Origin: Clostridium sp. AM22-11AC
Lineage (GTDB): Bacteria; Bacillota; Clostridia; Lachnospirales; Lachnospiraceae
Reading direction: 5' to 3'
Length of the DNA: 64,000 nucleotides
Assembly: GCF_003473545.1 (NCBI RefSeq)
Contig: NZ_QUCM01000015.1
Coordinates: forward strand, 21,520 to 85,519
Part shown: positions 18,016-26,402 of the stretch, piece after piece
How positions within the stretch are numbered: position 1 is the first letter of the stretch
How the letters are laid out: every line of letters begins with the position of its first letter
Notes under the pieces: model-generated
What the model saw: only the letters and a program-made list of their open reading frames with translations
What the model was told of the DNA's origin: nothing
The model's database searches: none
Made by a program: the position numbers and the translations under genes

Positions 18016-18708
18016 TTATCCTTCTACAACTTCCACAATACTAAAGCCCTTCTCTTTCAACATATCCTCACAGGGACTGTCAAGGTGCATACAGTATACT
18101 CTGTGGCGTTCTTCCCGGGGGATCCATTTCTCCATCTTGCCGTAGTAGCAGTGGGATGGATTTGGTGAATCGTGGGTGCTGGTGTCGTGGTAGATGCGGC
18201 CGATCTCTCCTGCAAGGAAGCGGGTTCTGATATCTTCCGGCAGTTCTGAGGAGTCGCCGCTGTAGTAAATAGTTTCTGTTCCATCACTTAAAACATAGCC
18301 GTAGCATTTCATATCCAGTGCATGTTTCACTTCCACGGGAACTGCAGTCAGTCCGGCCGGGTTTTCGGGAAGTGTTTCATGGTAATGGTAGCCTAAAGGT
18401 GTGATCCCTTCTAATGTAAGAAGCTGCTTAATGGTCTCCTGTGGATAAACTACATGAATGGCTTTGTTAAAGAGACAGTAAAAATAGGAGATCAGGGTTC
18501 CAAGACTTCCTACGTGGTCGGCATGCATATGAGTCAGGATAACATAAACATCTTCAATGGAAGCCAGGTCCAGTTTGTGATAAAGCACATCAAACATGGT
18601 CTCTCCGCAGTCAATAAGATAAAGCGCTTTTCCGGAAAGCATGTATGCTCCCGTATTCTTAAAGGGAGGATAAAAAGCGCTGCCTTTTCCGGTAAAATTT
18701 AATTCCAT
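18016..18708 (-). CDS. MBL-fold metallohydrolase
   Basis: This is a 230-residue metallo-beta-lactamase-fold hydrolase, cytoplasmic, with the zinc motif THMHADHVG near residue 60, a further metal Asp in YYSGDSSELP, and a late His in YCMHLDSP. The split resembles ribonuclease-Z-like or phosphodiesterase members more than true beta-lactamases, but the substrate cannot be told. AAGGAGG precedes the ATG. It lies just downstream of a sugar ABC importer on the same strand (48-nt gap), so it may be cotranscribed; a functional link is only inferred. Confidence 0.75.
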   Translation of the reverse strand: MELNFTGKGSAFYPPFKNTGAYMLSGKALYLIDCGETMFDVLYHKLDLASIEDVYVILTHMHADHVGSLGTLISYFYCLFNKAIHVVYPQETIKQLLTLEGITPLGYHYHETLPENPAGLTAVPVEVKHALDMKCYGYVLSDGTETIYYSGDSSELPEDIRTRFLAGEIGRIYHDTSTHDSPNPSHCYYGKMEKWIPREERHRVYCMHLDSPCEDMLKEKGFSIVEVVEG

Positions 18709-18756
18709 GCCTTTCCTCCTTAATGGGTATTATTGTTACAGTTCAGCCATGATATT

Positions 18757-19578
18757 TTATTCCTTGATACCGGCGCTTACAAAGCTGCTCATAAACTGTT
18801 TTTGAGCGACTAAGAAGGCCAGAAGAAGCGGAACAATGATGATAAAGGCTGCAGCACACACATTGGCCCACTGCATGTTAGCCTCTTTGGATTTTGCGAA
18901 AATAGCAAGTCCTACGGTCAGTGTACGGTTGGTAGGAGAGTTGGTCACGATCAGAGGCCACAGGTAGTTGTTCCAGTGGTAGCTGACAGAGATAACGGCA
19001 AAGGAAAGATATGCCGGTTTTGCACATGGCATGTATACACCCCAGATGGTCTGCCAGGTGTTGGCACCGTCGATCTTTGCTGCCTCAGCCAGTGCCTTTG
19101 GAATGGATTTAAAGTGCTGACGGAGTAAGAAGATAGCCATGGCACTGCCGTAGAATGGAAGCATCATACCGATCTTGGTGTCGATGAGCTTCAGATCAGA
19201 CAGAGTCATGAAGTTTGGTGTGATCAAAACGTCATTTGGGATAATGATCTGCATAAAGATCACAGCAAATACCAGCGCCTGTCCCTTGAAATCCAGAACT
19301 GCCAGTGCATAGGCAGCCAGGGTGGAAGTAAAGAACTGTACGGCAAAGGTGCATACTACCAGTGTCAGTGTGTTGATGTAATAGGTGCCAAATGGAATGG
19401 CATTCCATACATATTTAATATTATCCAGTGTGAACGCTGTTGTCGGGAACAGTGTCATATGGAAGGATGGAACGGAAAATGCGGTTCCGATCAGCCAGAT
19501 AAGTGGGATCAGCCAAAGCAGGCCTAAAATAACGGAAAATGCGGTGATCCCGGCACCGATCAAATGTTTTTTCTGCAT
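18757..19578 (-). CDS. Carbohydrate ABC transporter permease (MalG/UgpE type)
   Basis: This 273-residue inner-membrane subunit has six hydrophobic segments. The EAA coupling loop reads ALAEAAKIDGANTWQTIWGVYMP near residue 165, the docking site for the ATPase. The C-terminus (QKQFMSSFVSAGIKE) matches the GG-to-AGIKE tail common to the family. AAAGGAGG precedes the ATG. It follows the partner permease by 15 nt. No ATP-binding gene is nearby, so the importer probably uses a shared MsmX/UgpC-type ATPase encoded elsewhere. Confidence 0.9.
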   Translation of the reverse strand: MQKKHLIGAGITAFSVILGLLWLIPLIWLIGTAFSVPSFHMTLFPTTAFTLDNIKYVWNAIPFGTYYINTLTLVVCTFAVQFFTSTLAAYALAVLDFKGQALVFAVIFMQIIIPNDVLITPNFMTLSDLKLIDTKIGMMLPFYGSAMAIFLLRQHFKSIPKALAEAAKIDGANTWQTIWGVYMPCAKPAYLSFAVISVSYHWNNYLWPLIVTNSPTNRTLTVGLAIFAKSKEANMQWANVCAAAFIIIVPLLLAFLVAQKQFMSSFVSAGIKE

Positions 19579-19593
19579 GGTGTAAGGCCTCCT

Positions 19594-20490
19594 TTAGTTG
19601 TACTGGATCTTCTTGTCCTGGCTTAAGAAACGAGGAAGTGCTACTACCATGAGCAGAAGCAGCATAACCGTTGTCAGTGCAGAAGATACGCCGTAGTTGA
19701 AGTTTGTAAATCCCTGCTGGTAAATGTAGTACAGAAGCAGTGTGGAAGCGTTGTTTGGAGCGCCCTCTGTCATAATGACTACATGGTCCACCAGCTTGAA
19801 GCTGTTGGTCAGAGCAATGGTGGATACAAACAGGAAGGTTGGTGCAAGAAGAGGTAAAGTGATCTTGCGGAAAATGGTCCAGGAGTTAGCGCCGTCAATG
19901 CGGGCTGCCTCATTTACATCGGTGGAAATACTCTGGATACCGGAAAGGAAGAATACCATCAGGTATCCGGCTTCTTTCCAGACGTACATAAAGGCCATAG
20001 CCGGAAGAACGGTCTTCTTGCTGGATAAGATATTCATAGGCTGAAGGCCCATGCTGATGAGCATCTGGTCAAGTAAGCCGTTTTTTGCCATGTAAATAAA
20101 CATCCAGATACTTGCAATAGCAATCATAGGCATAACTACCGGATAGAAATAGGAAGTACGGACAAAACCGATGAGACGGCTTTTACGGTTGACTAAGGTT
20201 GCTAAAAACAGACCGACTACCATACTGGGAACAATGGTGATCAACGCAAAAAACAGCGTATTTCCCATTACTTTCCAGAAAAGAGAAGATCCGGCCAGAC
20301 TGATATAGTTTTTCAGACCGATAAATTCCGGTGCGCTCATACCGAGCTTATATTTTGTAAGGCTGAGCCAGATGCTCCGAAAGACCGGCCATACAGTAAA
20401 GGCTGCCATAAAGATCAGGGAAGGCATTACCAACAGCCATCCTATGAGAGTGTTTCGCAGTTCACGCTGCTTTTTTGTATGTGTTTTCAT
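19594..20490 (-). CDS. Carbohydrate ABC transporter permease (MalF/UgpA type)
   Basis: The 298-residue membrane protein has about six helices, beginning LIGWLLVMPSLIFMAAFTVWPVFRSIWLS, a typical UgpA-like first helix. Its EAA loop reads VNEAARIDGANSWTIFRKITLPLL near residue 195. It pairs with the downstream permease. The 110-nt gap to the binding-protein gene upstream carries a strong hairpin that probably lowers permease output relative to the binding protein. Confidence 0.9.
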   Translation of the reverse strand: MKTHTKKQRELRNTLIGWLLVMPSLIFMAAFTVWPVFRSIWLSLTKYKLGMSAPEFIGLKNYISLAGSSLFWKVMGNTLFFALITIVPSMVVGLFLATLVNRKSRLIGFVRTSYFYPVVMPMIAIASIWMFIYMAKNGLLDQMLISMGLQPMNILSSKKTVLPAMAFMYVWKEAGYLMVFFLSGIQSISTDVNEAARIDGANSWTIFRKITLPLLAPTFLFVSTIALTNSFKLVDHVVIMTEGAPNNASTLLLYYIYQQGFTNFNYGVSSALTTVMLLLLMVVALPRFLSQDKKIQYN

Positions 20491-20543
20491 CTTTTATTCC
20501 CCATTTATCAGATTTCGAGAGAACAGTAAAAATATGAAACAAA

Positions 20544-20574
20544 TTGGCGCTGCCGTGAAGCACGACAGCACCAA
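20544..20574 (-). other. Intercistronic hairpin between binding protein and permeases
   Basis: TTGGCGCTGCCGTG (20544-20557) pairs with CACGACAGCACCAA (20561-20574), a 14-bp stem with two mismatches or wobbles and a 3-nt loop, followed on the minus strand by a T-rich but interrupted tract. Such hairpins after binding-protein genes usually protect the 5' part of the mRNA and act as partial terminators. Confidence 0.65.
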
Positions 20575-20600
20575 CTTCATTTCAAAAGTATCATTTTATC

Positions 20601-21980
20601 CTACTGATACTCAGACAGAACTTCTGTTGCCTGTTCCTGAGCTGCGCTTAATGCTTCTTCAGCAGTTGCGTCACCAGTTACTGCAGACTGGATATTGTCA
20701 TTTAAGACTCTCCAGATCTCTGCTGCGTTGTAAGTAGTAAGCTCTGGCTTGGAGATCGGGATCTGCTCGTAAGCGATCTTAGCCTGAGGCAGTTTGTCGT
20801 AGTATTCTTTCATGATATCCAGATCGAAGCAGGACTGTCTGGTTGCTACATAACCTGTATCCAGTGCCCACTGTGCTGCGCGCTCTGGCTCAGTAGCGAA
20901 CTTGATGAACTTCCAAGCTGCCTGTACACGGTCTTCAGAGATACCATTGGAGATGTAGAAGTTTCCGCCGCCGGTAGGAGCTGCCTGACGTGCATTTCCT
21001 GGAAGGAATGCGGTACCGAAATCAAAGGTAGCGTTCTTGCTGATGTTTGCCAGGTTTCCTGTGGTGTGATAGATCATAGCTACTTCGCCAGCTAAGAACT
21101 GAGTAGGAAGATCGGTCCACTGTACGATGCCAGGAGCCATTACTTCGTACTTGTTCTGAAGGTCAAGCCAGAACTGAAGTGCTTCTACGTTCTCTGGAGT
21201 ATCGAACATAACGGATTTTCCGTCTTCAGCCATCAGGTTCTCACCATTCTTGCTGTTCTGTAAGCAGAAGCCTGTGAAGGTCCACTGTGCAGAACCGGAG
21301 TTTAATGCGATACCAACACCGTAACGGTTTTCGTTGGTGAGCAGTTTTGCGTCTTCAACCAGTTCGTCCCAGGTTGCAGGTGCTTTCTCAGGATCAAGGC
21401 CAACTTCCTTGAATGCATCCTTATTATAGAAAAGGATCTCTGTACTTCTCTGGAATGGGATGGAGTAGATCTTGCCGTCTACGTAGGAGTCCTCCATGAA
21501 GCCGCTTAAGAAATCGTCGATGTAAGCTTTTCCTTCGTCTCCGTCTGCTGCGATCAGGTCATCTAATGGCATTGCCATACCGGTGGAAGCCATTGTGAAA
21601 CGCTGGGTAGCAAGGCTTACGAATACATCTGGTGGTGTGCCTCCCTGGATAGCAGTCTGGATCTTTGTAACGGTATCATCGTAGTTTCCGGTATAAACAG
21701 GATCTACAACGATGTCAGGATTTTCAGCATTGAAGTCTGCGCAGATCTTCTCAATCAGCTTTGCAGCATCGCCGCCTACGTTTACTGGGGAGTAGAATGA
21801 CAGGTGCATTGCGTCAGATGAACCGCCTTCAGCTGCTGCCTCAGATTTTTCAGCTGCTGCCTCAGATTTCTCAGCTGCTGCGCTGGTTTCGGCTGGTTTG
21901 GAACCGCCGGAGCAGCCGCCTAATGCCATAGCAGAGGCTACTAAACAGGCAGATGATGCAAGTACGAGTTTCTTTTTCAT
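20601..21980 (-). CDS. Extracellular sugar-binding lipoprotein of an ABC importer (family 1 SBP)
   Basis: The 459-residue lipoprotein captures a sugar or glycerol phosphodiester outside the cell. The signal peptide MKKKLVLASSACLVASAMALGGC ends in a lipobox with Cys at about residue 23. An AAAEKSEAAAEKSEAAAEGG low-complexity linker follows, containing a duplicated seven-residue unit. The mature fold contains PVNVGGDAAKLIEKICADFNAENPDI-like opening and IPFQRSTEILFYNKDAFKEVGLDPEKAPATWDEL, typical of UgpB/MalE-type proteins. I chose the ATG at 21980 (ribosome site AAGGAGG) over upstream codons. A promoter overlapped by a palindrome is at 22044-22072. Confidence 0.9.
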   Translation of the reverse strand: MKKKLVLASSACLVASAMALGGCSGGSKPAETSAAAEKSEAAAEKSEAAAEGGSSDAMHLSFYSPVNVGGDAAKLIEKICADFNAENPDIVVDPVYTGNYDDTVTKIQTAIQGGTPPDVFVSLATQRFTMASTGMAMPLDDLIAADGDEGKAYIDDFLSGFMEDSYVDGKIYSIPFQRSTEILFYNKDAFKEVGLDPEKAPATWDELVEDAKLLTNENRYGVGIALNSGSAQWTFTGFCLQNSKNGENLMAEDGKSVMFDTPENVEALQFWLDLQNKYEVMAPGIVQWTDLPTQFLAGEVAMIYHTTGNLANISKNATFDFGTAFLPGNARQAAPTGGGNFYISNGISEDRVQAAWKFIKFATEPERAAQWALDTGYVATRQSCFDLDIMKEYYDKLPQAKIAYEQIPISKPELTTYNAAEIWRVLNDNIQSAVTGDATAEEALSAAQEQATEVLSEYQ

Positions 21981-22043
21981 GATACTCCTCCTTTTTGTTC
22001 GCATTGATAGACTTTTTAAGGTCTGTGATTTGCTCTTAAGTTC

Positions 22044-22072
22044 ACTATAGCATCATTATTGAAACGTGTCAA
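22044..22072 (-). promoter_or_regulatory. Promoter of the sugar ABC operon with overlapping LacI-type operator
   Basis: On the minus strand, TTGACA (22067-22072), 17 bp, and TATAGT (22044-22049) form a near-consensus promoter. The palindrome TTGAAACGTGTCAA (22059-22072) with a central CG overlaps the -35; one mismatch between halves. A central CpG is typical of LacI-family operators, and a LacI-family gene is divergent next door. Confidence 0.7.
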
Positions 22073-22176
22073 ATATTATTTTGTTTTTTTGCACAATAAA
22101 TATTTTGAATTTACATGTTACTTTAACAATTTTACCTATGCTATACATTTTTTACATTTTCTTTACAGGGAATACG

Positions 22177-22235
22177 ATTGAACAAGGTTCAATTTCTGGG
22201 GCAGAATTGTGATTTCTTAAGATATATGTTATAGT
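22177..22235 (+). promoter_or_regulatory. Promoter and palindrome upstream of the LacI-SBP gene
   Basis: TTGTGA (22207-22212), a 17-bp spacer and TATAGT (22230-22235) form a promoter about 95 nt before the gene. A perfect palindrome, ATTGAAC-AAG-GTTCAAT, lies just upstream at 22177-22193 and could bind a regulator. The 351-bp gap between the divergent genes is otherwise AT-rich and shows no reading frame. Confidence 0.6.
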
Positions 22236-22331
22236 TAATACAAGTGAGAGCAGCAACGAAGGTCCGGTCATAGAGTGGACCTGACAGTAAAATGCAGACC
22301 ACACCAGCACCGTATATCAGGAGGAACACAT

Positions 22332-24659
22332 ATGGCAACCATTAAAGATATTGCAAAGAAGGCCGGCGTGGCCCAGGGAACGGTTTCCAATGTATTAAAT
22401 GGTAAAGGGAACGTAAGCAGTGACAAAATACGCCGGGTAATGGAAGCTGCAAGGCAATTGGGCTATGTTCCAAATGAAAGAGCAGCTTTGCTGCGCAAGG
22501 GAACCAATGACTGCCTGGCTCTGATCATGCCGGATTCCCGGGCAAGGCAGTATGAAGATTTTTATTTCAGTTTTAAAGACTATGCCCAGGAACATGGTTA
22601 TCTTGTATCCCGCCATCTGACCAATGAAAATTCACCGGAAAGTGAAGCGACTGCATTTTCAGAGGCAAAAGTAAAGCAGGTAAAGGGGATCGCCTGCATT
22701 TCCGCAGTAGCGGGAACTGCCAGCGAGGCGGCGATCTATAAAAATAATGGGATCTTTGGGGAAATGGAACCGGCCCAGAATAATGGCTCGGATATTCCGG
22801 TACTTTTTGTAGACCGGAAAACAGGTTTCCCTTCTGATTTTATTGGGTTTGATTATGAAAAAGCGGGACAGGCTATGGCAGAGAAAGCACTGCAGGCGGG
22901 GTATCGCAGCATCTGCCTGCTTACAGGAAATCCGGATTATTCCAGTGAAAAGGATTTTTGCAGGGGCTTTCTGACCATGATGGAAGGTTCTACCTGCCAG
23001 GTGATCCAGATCTGGACAGACTCATTTAGAAAATACCAGAATATCATGCAGATATTTAACGGAACACTGCCCCAGGCATTCTTTATATCCAATTATGGAT
23101 TTGCAGAAAGTGCCAAGGATATGTGTACCACTTTTTATGGAAAAGAAGAGGGCTCACCGGATATCTATACGGTGGCGCCGCTGTTTACCATTCCGGAAAA
23201 TGACTTTATTAAATATGAAATGAATTACCGCCAGCTAGGAAAAAGGGCGGCAAAGATGCTGATCAGAAAGGCAGAGGAGTCCGGTGCGGAAGAAAGCACA
23301 GCACAGGAAAGTGCAACGGAAGAAAATACGGCATCAGAAAAAATACCGGATAATGTCGGGACAGAGGGACATGCCAATTGGATGATCCCGGGAGACGGAT
23401 TTCAGAACTGGTTCGTGAATATCCGAAAGCCGGAAAGTACCCAGCCATTAAATATTGTAACTCTGGACAGCCCGGAAGCTTATATTATGAAAACGTTTTC
23501 CAGACTGTTTACCCAGAAAACGGGAATTGATGTAAATGTGTGCATTCTCTCTTATGATGAAATCTATGAGGCATTTAACTCGTTAGATGAAACCTCCCGT
23601 TTTGATATCCTGCGACTGGATGTGACCTGGCTTTCCTGGTTTGCCCAGAAGCTTCTCCGGCCATTGTCAGAGATCGATGAAAATATTGAAAACAGCCTGG
23701 GACAGTACGTGGAAGGAGTTCCGGAGCATTACTGCCGGGTACATGGTCAGATCTATGCGCTGCCGGTTACGCCCAGCGTGCAGATTCTTTATTATAGGAA
23801 GGACCTGTTTGAAAGCCCTATCTGCAAGCGGACCTATTTTGAGCAGTTCCATGAAGAACTGCAGCCGCCGAAGACATTTGAGGAATATAACAGGATCGCT
23901 GCATTTTTCACAAGAGATCTGACACCCTCATCACCGGTTCCTTATGGATCGACGATTACACTGGGCTCTACCGGTGTGGCTGGTTCTGAGTTTCTGGCAA
24001 GATTATTTGCCATTCAGGAAAACCTGTACGGTGCGGACGGACAGATCCATTTAGACTCCCTGCAGTGCCAGCAGGCTCTTGCGGAGTTAGTACAGCTGCG
24101 GCGTTGTACATCGCCGGAGTACTGTGGCTGGTGGACCCAGACTGCAAGGCGGTTTGCAGAAGGAAATTTTGCCATGTCCATTTTGTACAGCAACTATGCC
24201 AGTGACCTGTCGGCTCACAGTTCCCATGTAGTAGGAAATGTAGGGTACTCTATGATGCCGGGAAATAACCCGGTGCTTGGCGGCGGCAGTTTAGGTGTTT
24301 CTAAATATTGTAAGCGGCCGAAGGATGCCCTTTCTTTTATTAAATGGATGTGCAGTGAGCCGCTTTGTTCAGCATCGGCTTTACTGGGAAGTACATCCCC
24401 ATGCCGCAGGACCTATGATAATTATGAGGTTTTACATAACTATCCATGGCTGAAGCTTACCAGACACTGCTTCCCCATTTCAAAAGGGAACCGGCTTCCG
24501 GCGGAGCTTTCTGTACCCTTTGATGAGCGTAAGTTTTTGAGCATCCTGGGACTGGCAGTTAAGAATGCTTATACCGGAATTGTGACCCCAAAAGAGGCCC
24601 TTTCCGATGCCCAGATGCAGTTTTCAAATTATTTCCATACTTCTTTAGAAAAACGTTAG
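22332..24659 (+). CDS. LacI-family regulator fused to a solute-binding-protein domain
   Basis: The 775-residue protein combines three parts. Residues 1-60 are a LacI helix-turn-helix (MATIKDIAKKAGVAQGTVSN). Residues ~60-310 form the LacI periplasmic-binding-like sensor (VLFVDRKTGFPSDFIGFDYE). After an acidic Glu/Ser/Ala-rich linker (~312-345), residues ~370-775 resemble a complete family 1 ABC solute-binding protein, with YALPVTPSVQILYYRKDLFE and GGGSLGVSKYCKRPKDALSF. There is no signal peptide, so the binding protein must work in the cytoplasm as a second ligand sensor. The start at 22332 follows GGAGG. It is divergent from a sugar ABC operon whose promoter carries a LacI-type palindrome, so it likely regulates that importer. 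Confidence 0.85.
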   Translation: MATIKDIAKKAGVAQGTVSNVLNGKGNVSSDKIRRVMEAARQLGYVPNERAALLRKGTNDCLALIMPDSRARQYEDFYFSFKDYAQEHGYLVSRHLTNENSPESEATAFSEAKVKQVKGIACISAVAGTASEAAIYKNNGIFGEMEPAQNNGSDIPVLFVDRKTGFPSDFIGFDYEKAGQAMAEKALQAGYRSICLLTGNPDYSSEKDFCRGFLTMMEGSTCQVIQIWTDSFRKYQNIMQIFNGTLPQAFFISNYGFAESAKDMCTTFYGKEEGSPDIYTVAPLFTIPENDFIKYEMNYRQLGKRAAKMLIRKAEESGAEESTAQESATEENTASEKIPDNVGTEGHANWMIPGDGFQNWFVNIRKPESTQPLNIVTLDSPEAYIMKTFSRLFTQKTGIDVNVCILSYDEIYEAFNSLDETSRFDILRLDVTWLSWFAQKLLRPLSEIDENIENSLGQYVEGVPEHYCRVHGQIYALPVTPSVQILYYRKDLFESPICKRTYFEQFHEELQPPKTFEEYNRIAAFFTRDLTPSSPVPYGSTITLGSTGVAGSEFLARLFAIQENLYGADGQIHLDSLQCQQALAELVQLRRCTSPEYCGWWTQTARRFAEGNFAMSILYSNYASDLSAHSSHVVGNVGYSMMPGNNPVLGGGSLGVSKYCKRPKDALSFIKWMCSEPLCSASALLGSTSPCRRTYDNYEVLHNYPWLKLTRHCFPISKGNRLPAELSVPFDERKFLSILGLAVKNAYTGIVTPKEALSDAQMQFSNYFHTSLEKR

Positions 24660-24745
24660 AAATAGTCAGATTTTAGTCAGAGTTCTTTAAGGGAGCCTCA
24701 AAGACTTGCTTATACTGATGTGCTATACTGTAATTAAGGGAAGGC

Positions 24746-24768
24746 CCCGCCCGCTGCCGCGGGCGGGA
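24746..24768 (+). other. GC-rich hairpin in the transglycosylase leader
   Basis: CCCGCCCGC and GCGGGCGGG form a perfect 9-bp stem with a TGCC loop, without a T tract. A TATACT box (24724-24729, preceded by TGC) lies just upstream, so the hairpin would be near the 5' end of the mRNA and may stabilise it. Confidence 0.5.
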
Positions 24769-24822
24769 GAGCGCATAGGTGCTTGAGCCTGAGTTATATA
24801 GCACAGGAGAGAAGGTGAGCAG

Positions 24823-25590
24823 ATGAGGACAAAAGACAATGGAAAATACAATACAGCAGGAAACACCGGGAAAAAGAAGTGTGCAGCGTTTAACTGGCTT
24901 AAAGGAGTAACAGCTGTGCTCTGTGCAGTGGCTATGTATTTTGCAGTGACTACCGGTATCCGTGGTTATGATATGTATAAGGATGCCATTGCCCAGGTCA
25001 GCCTGGAAGATAAGGTAAGCGAGATACGGTCCAAGGAAAGCTATACTGTATTTTCTGATCTTCCGGAAACGTATACGGATGCAGTCCTCTCTGTGGAAGA
25101 TCACCGATTTTACGGTCATATTGGGATCGATCCCATTGCCATTACAAGAGCCATGGTCAATGATGTAAAGGCCGGACGCTTTGTAGAAGGCGGCAGTACC
25201 ATTACCCAGCAACTGGCAAAAAATCTGTATTTCACCCAGGAAAAGAAGATGGAGCGTAAGGTAGCAGAGGTATTTATGGCTTTTGCACTGGAGCGGGATT
25301 ACAGTAAAAATGAGATCCTGGAACTTTATGTAAATACCATTTATTTCGGAAACGGATATTATTGTATCAAAGATGCCAGCGAAGGCTATTTCGGAAAAGA
25401 GCCGGAAGACCTGACAGATTACGAAAGCACACTTCTTGCAGGCGTTCCTAATGCACCGTCTAAATATTCCCCCACTGTCAATCTGGAGCTGGCAGAAAAA
25501 CGCCAGGAGCAGGTGGTAGAACGTCTGGTAGCCTGCGGACTCTTTACAAAAGAGCGGGCACAGGAGACACTGGCCGGAAGTGAAATGTAA
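24823..25590 (+). CDS. Monofunctional peptidoglycan glycosyltransferase (GT51)
   Basis: The 255-residue membrane-anchored enzyme polymerises lipid II into glycan strands. A basic N-terminus and one membrane segment (GVTAVLCAVAMYFAVTTG, ~30-48) precede the GT51 domain. Family motifs are present: AVLSVEDHRFYGHIGID with the catalytic Glu, GGSTITQQLAKNLYF, ERKVAEVFMAFALE, and LELYVNTIYFGNGYYCI. It ends after the glycosyltransferase domain with no transpeptidase, so it is an MtgA-like monofunctional enzyme, not a class A PBP. GAGAAGGTGAGCAG precedes the ATG. Confidence 0.9.
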   Translation: MRTKDNGKYNTAGNTGKKKCAAFNWLKGVTAVLCAVAMYFAVTTGIRGYDMYKDAIAQVSLEDKVSEIRSKESYTVFSDLPETYTDAVLSVEDHRFYGHIGIDPIAITRAMVNDVKAGRFVEGGSTITQQLAKNLYFTQEKKMERKVAEVFMAFALERDYSKNEILELYVNTIYFGNGYYCIKDASEGYFGKEPEDLTDYESTLLAGVPNAPSKYSPTVNLELAEKRQEQVVERLVACGLFTKERAQETLAGSEM

Positions 25591-25681
25591 GTATGAAAAT
25601 AGGATGTAAAGAGATGTGAAATATCACGGCTTGTAAAAGAAAGCTATATCTGCTAGAATAAGTGAACGACTAATTAAAATG

Positions 25682-25718
25682 AGCGTTAGATACCCCCTAT
25701 AGGGTGGAATCTAGCGCT
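25682..25718 (+). other. Hairpin between the transglycosylase and pth
   Basis: AGCGTTAGAT with CCCC pairs with GGGT and ATCTAGCGCT around a CTATA loop, followed by TTTC. It could be a weak terminator or leader structure for pth. Confidence 0.45.
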
Positions 25719-25749
25719 TTCAGGCGTGTTTTGGAAAGGAAAATATTTT

Positions 25750-26316
25750 ATGTATATCATAGCAGGATTGGGAAACCCTACAAGGGAGTATGAGAAGACA
25801 AGACATAATGTGGGATTTGATACCATTGATGTGCTGGCGGACAAGTTAAATACATCTGTGGATGAGAAGAAATTTAAGGGACTTTATGGAAGGGGCATCA
25901 TTGCAGGGGAAAAGGTGATCCTTTTAAAGCCTCAGACTTTTATGAATTTAAGCGGTGAGAGCGTAAGAGAAGCGGCAGATTTCTATAAAGTGGACCCAGA
26001 GCATATCATTGTTATATATGATGATATCAGTCTGGATGTAGGTCAGCTGCGTATCCGCAAGAAAGGCAGTGCAGGCGGTCATAATGGTATCAAAAATATC
26101 ATTGCCCATCTGGGAACCCAGGAGTTTCCACGTATTAAGGTAGGCGTAGGTGACAAGCCGCCGAGAATGGATCTGGCAGATTATGTGCTCAGCCGCTTCT
26201 CTAAGGAAGACCGTGAAAAAATGGAACAGGCATTTAAAGACGCGGCAGAGGCAGTGGAGGTTATGATCGCAGAGGGACCAGATGCGGCTATGAACCGGTT
26301 TAATGGACACAAATAG
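25750..26316 (+). CDS. pth: Peptidyl-tRNA hydrolase
   Basis: Pth releases tRNA from prematurely dropped peptidyl-tRNA in the cytosol. The 188-residue protein starts MYIIAGLGNPTREYEKTRHNVGF, which contains the conserved Asn and the catalytic His. LLKPQTFMNLSGESV and IIVIYDDISLDVGQLRIRKKGSAGGHNG follow, with the second conserved Asp and His. Start at 25750 follows GGAAAGG; upstream codons in frame are not family-like. It is 86 nt upstream of mfd, the same pth-mfd order found widely in Firmicutes. Confidence 0.96.
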   Translation: MYIIAGLGNPTREYEKTRHNVGFDTIDVLADKLNTSVDEKKFKGLYGRGIIAGEKVILLKPQTFMNLSGESVREAADFYKVDPEHIIVIYDDISLDVGQLRIRKKGSAGGHNGIKNIIAHLGTQEFPRIKVGVGDKPPRMDLADYVLSRFSKEDREKMEQAFKDAAEAVEVMIAEGPDAAMNRFNGHK

Positions 26317-26402
26317 ATATTTTTGCATAATTGAACACAGAAACGTTGAAACAGATACAACACAGACTGAAATGATAATGGAACAGGATATAAGGGGAAA
26401 AC

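Noticed and set aside
24823..25590. Truncated class A penicillin-binding protein
   Set aside because: The frame ends cleanly after the GT51 domain, with no downstream transpeptidase remnants; monofunctional forms of this size exist.
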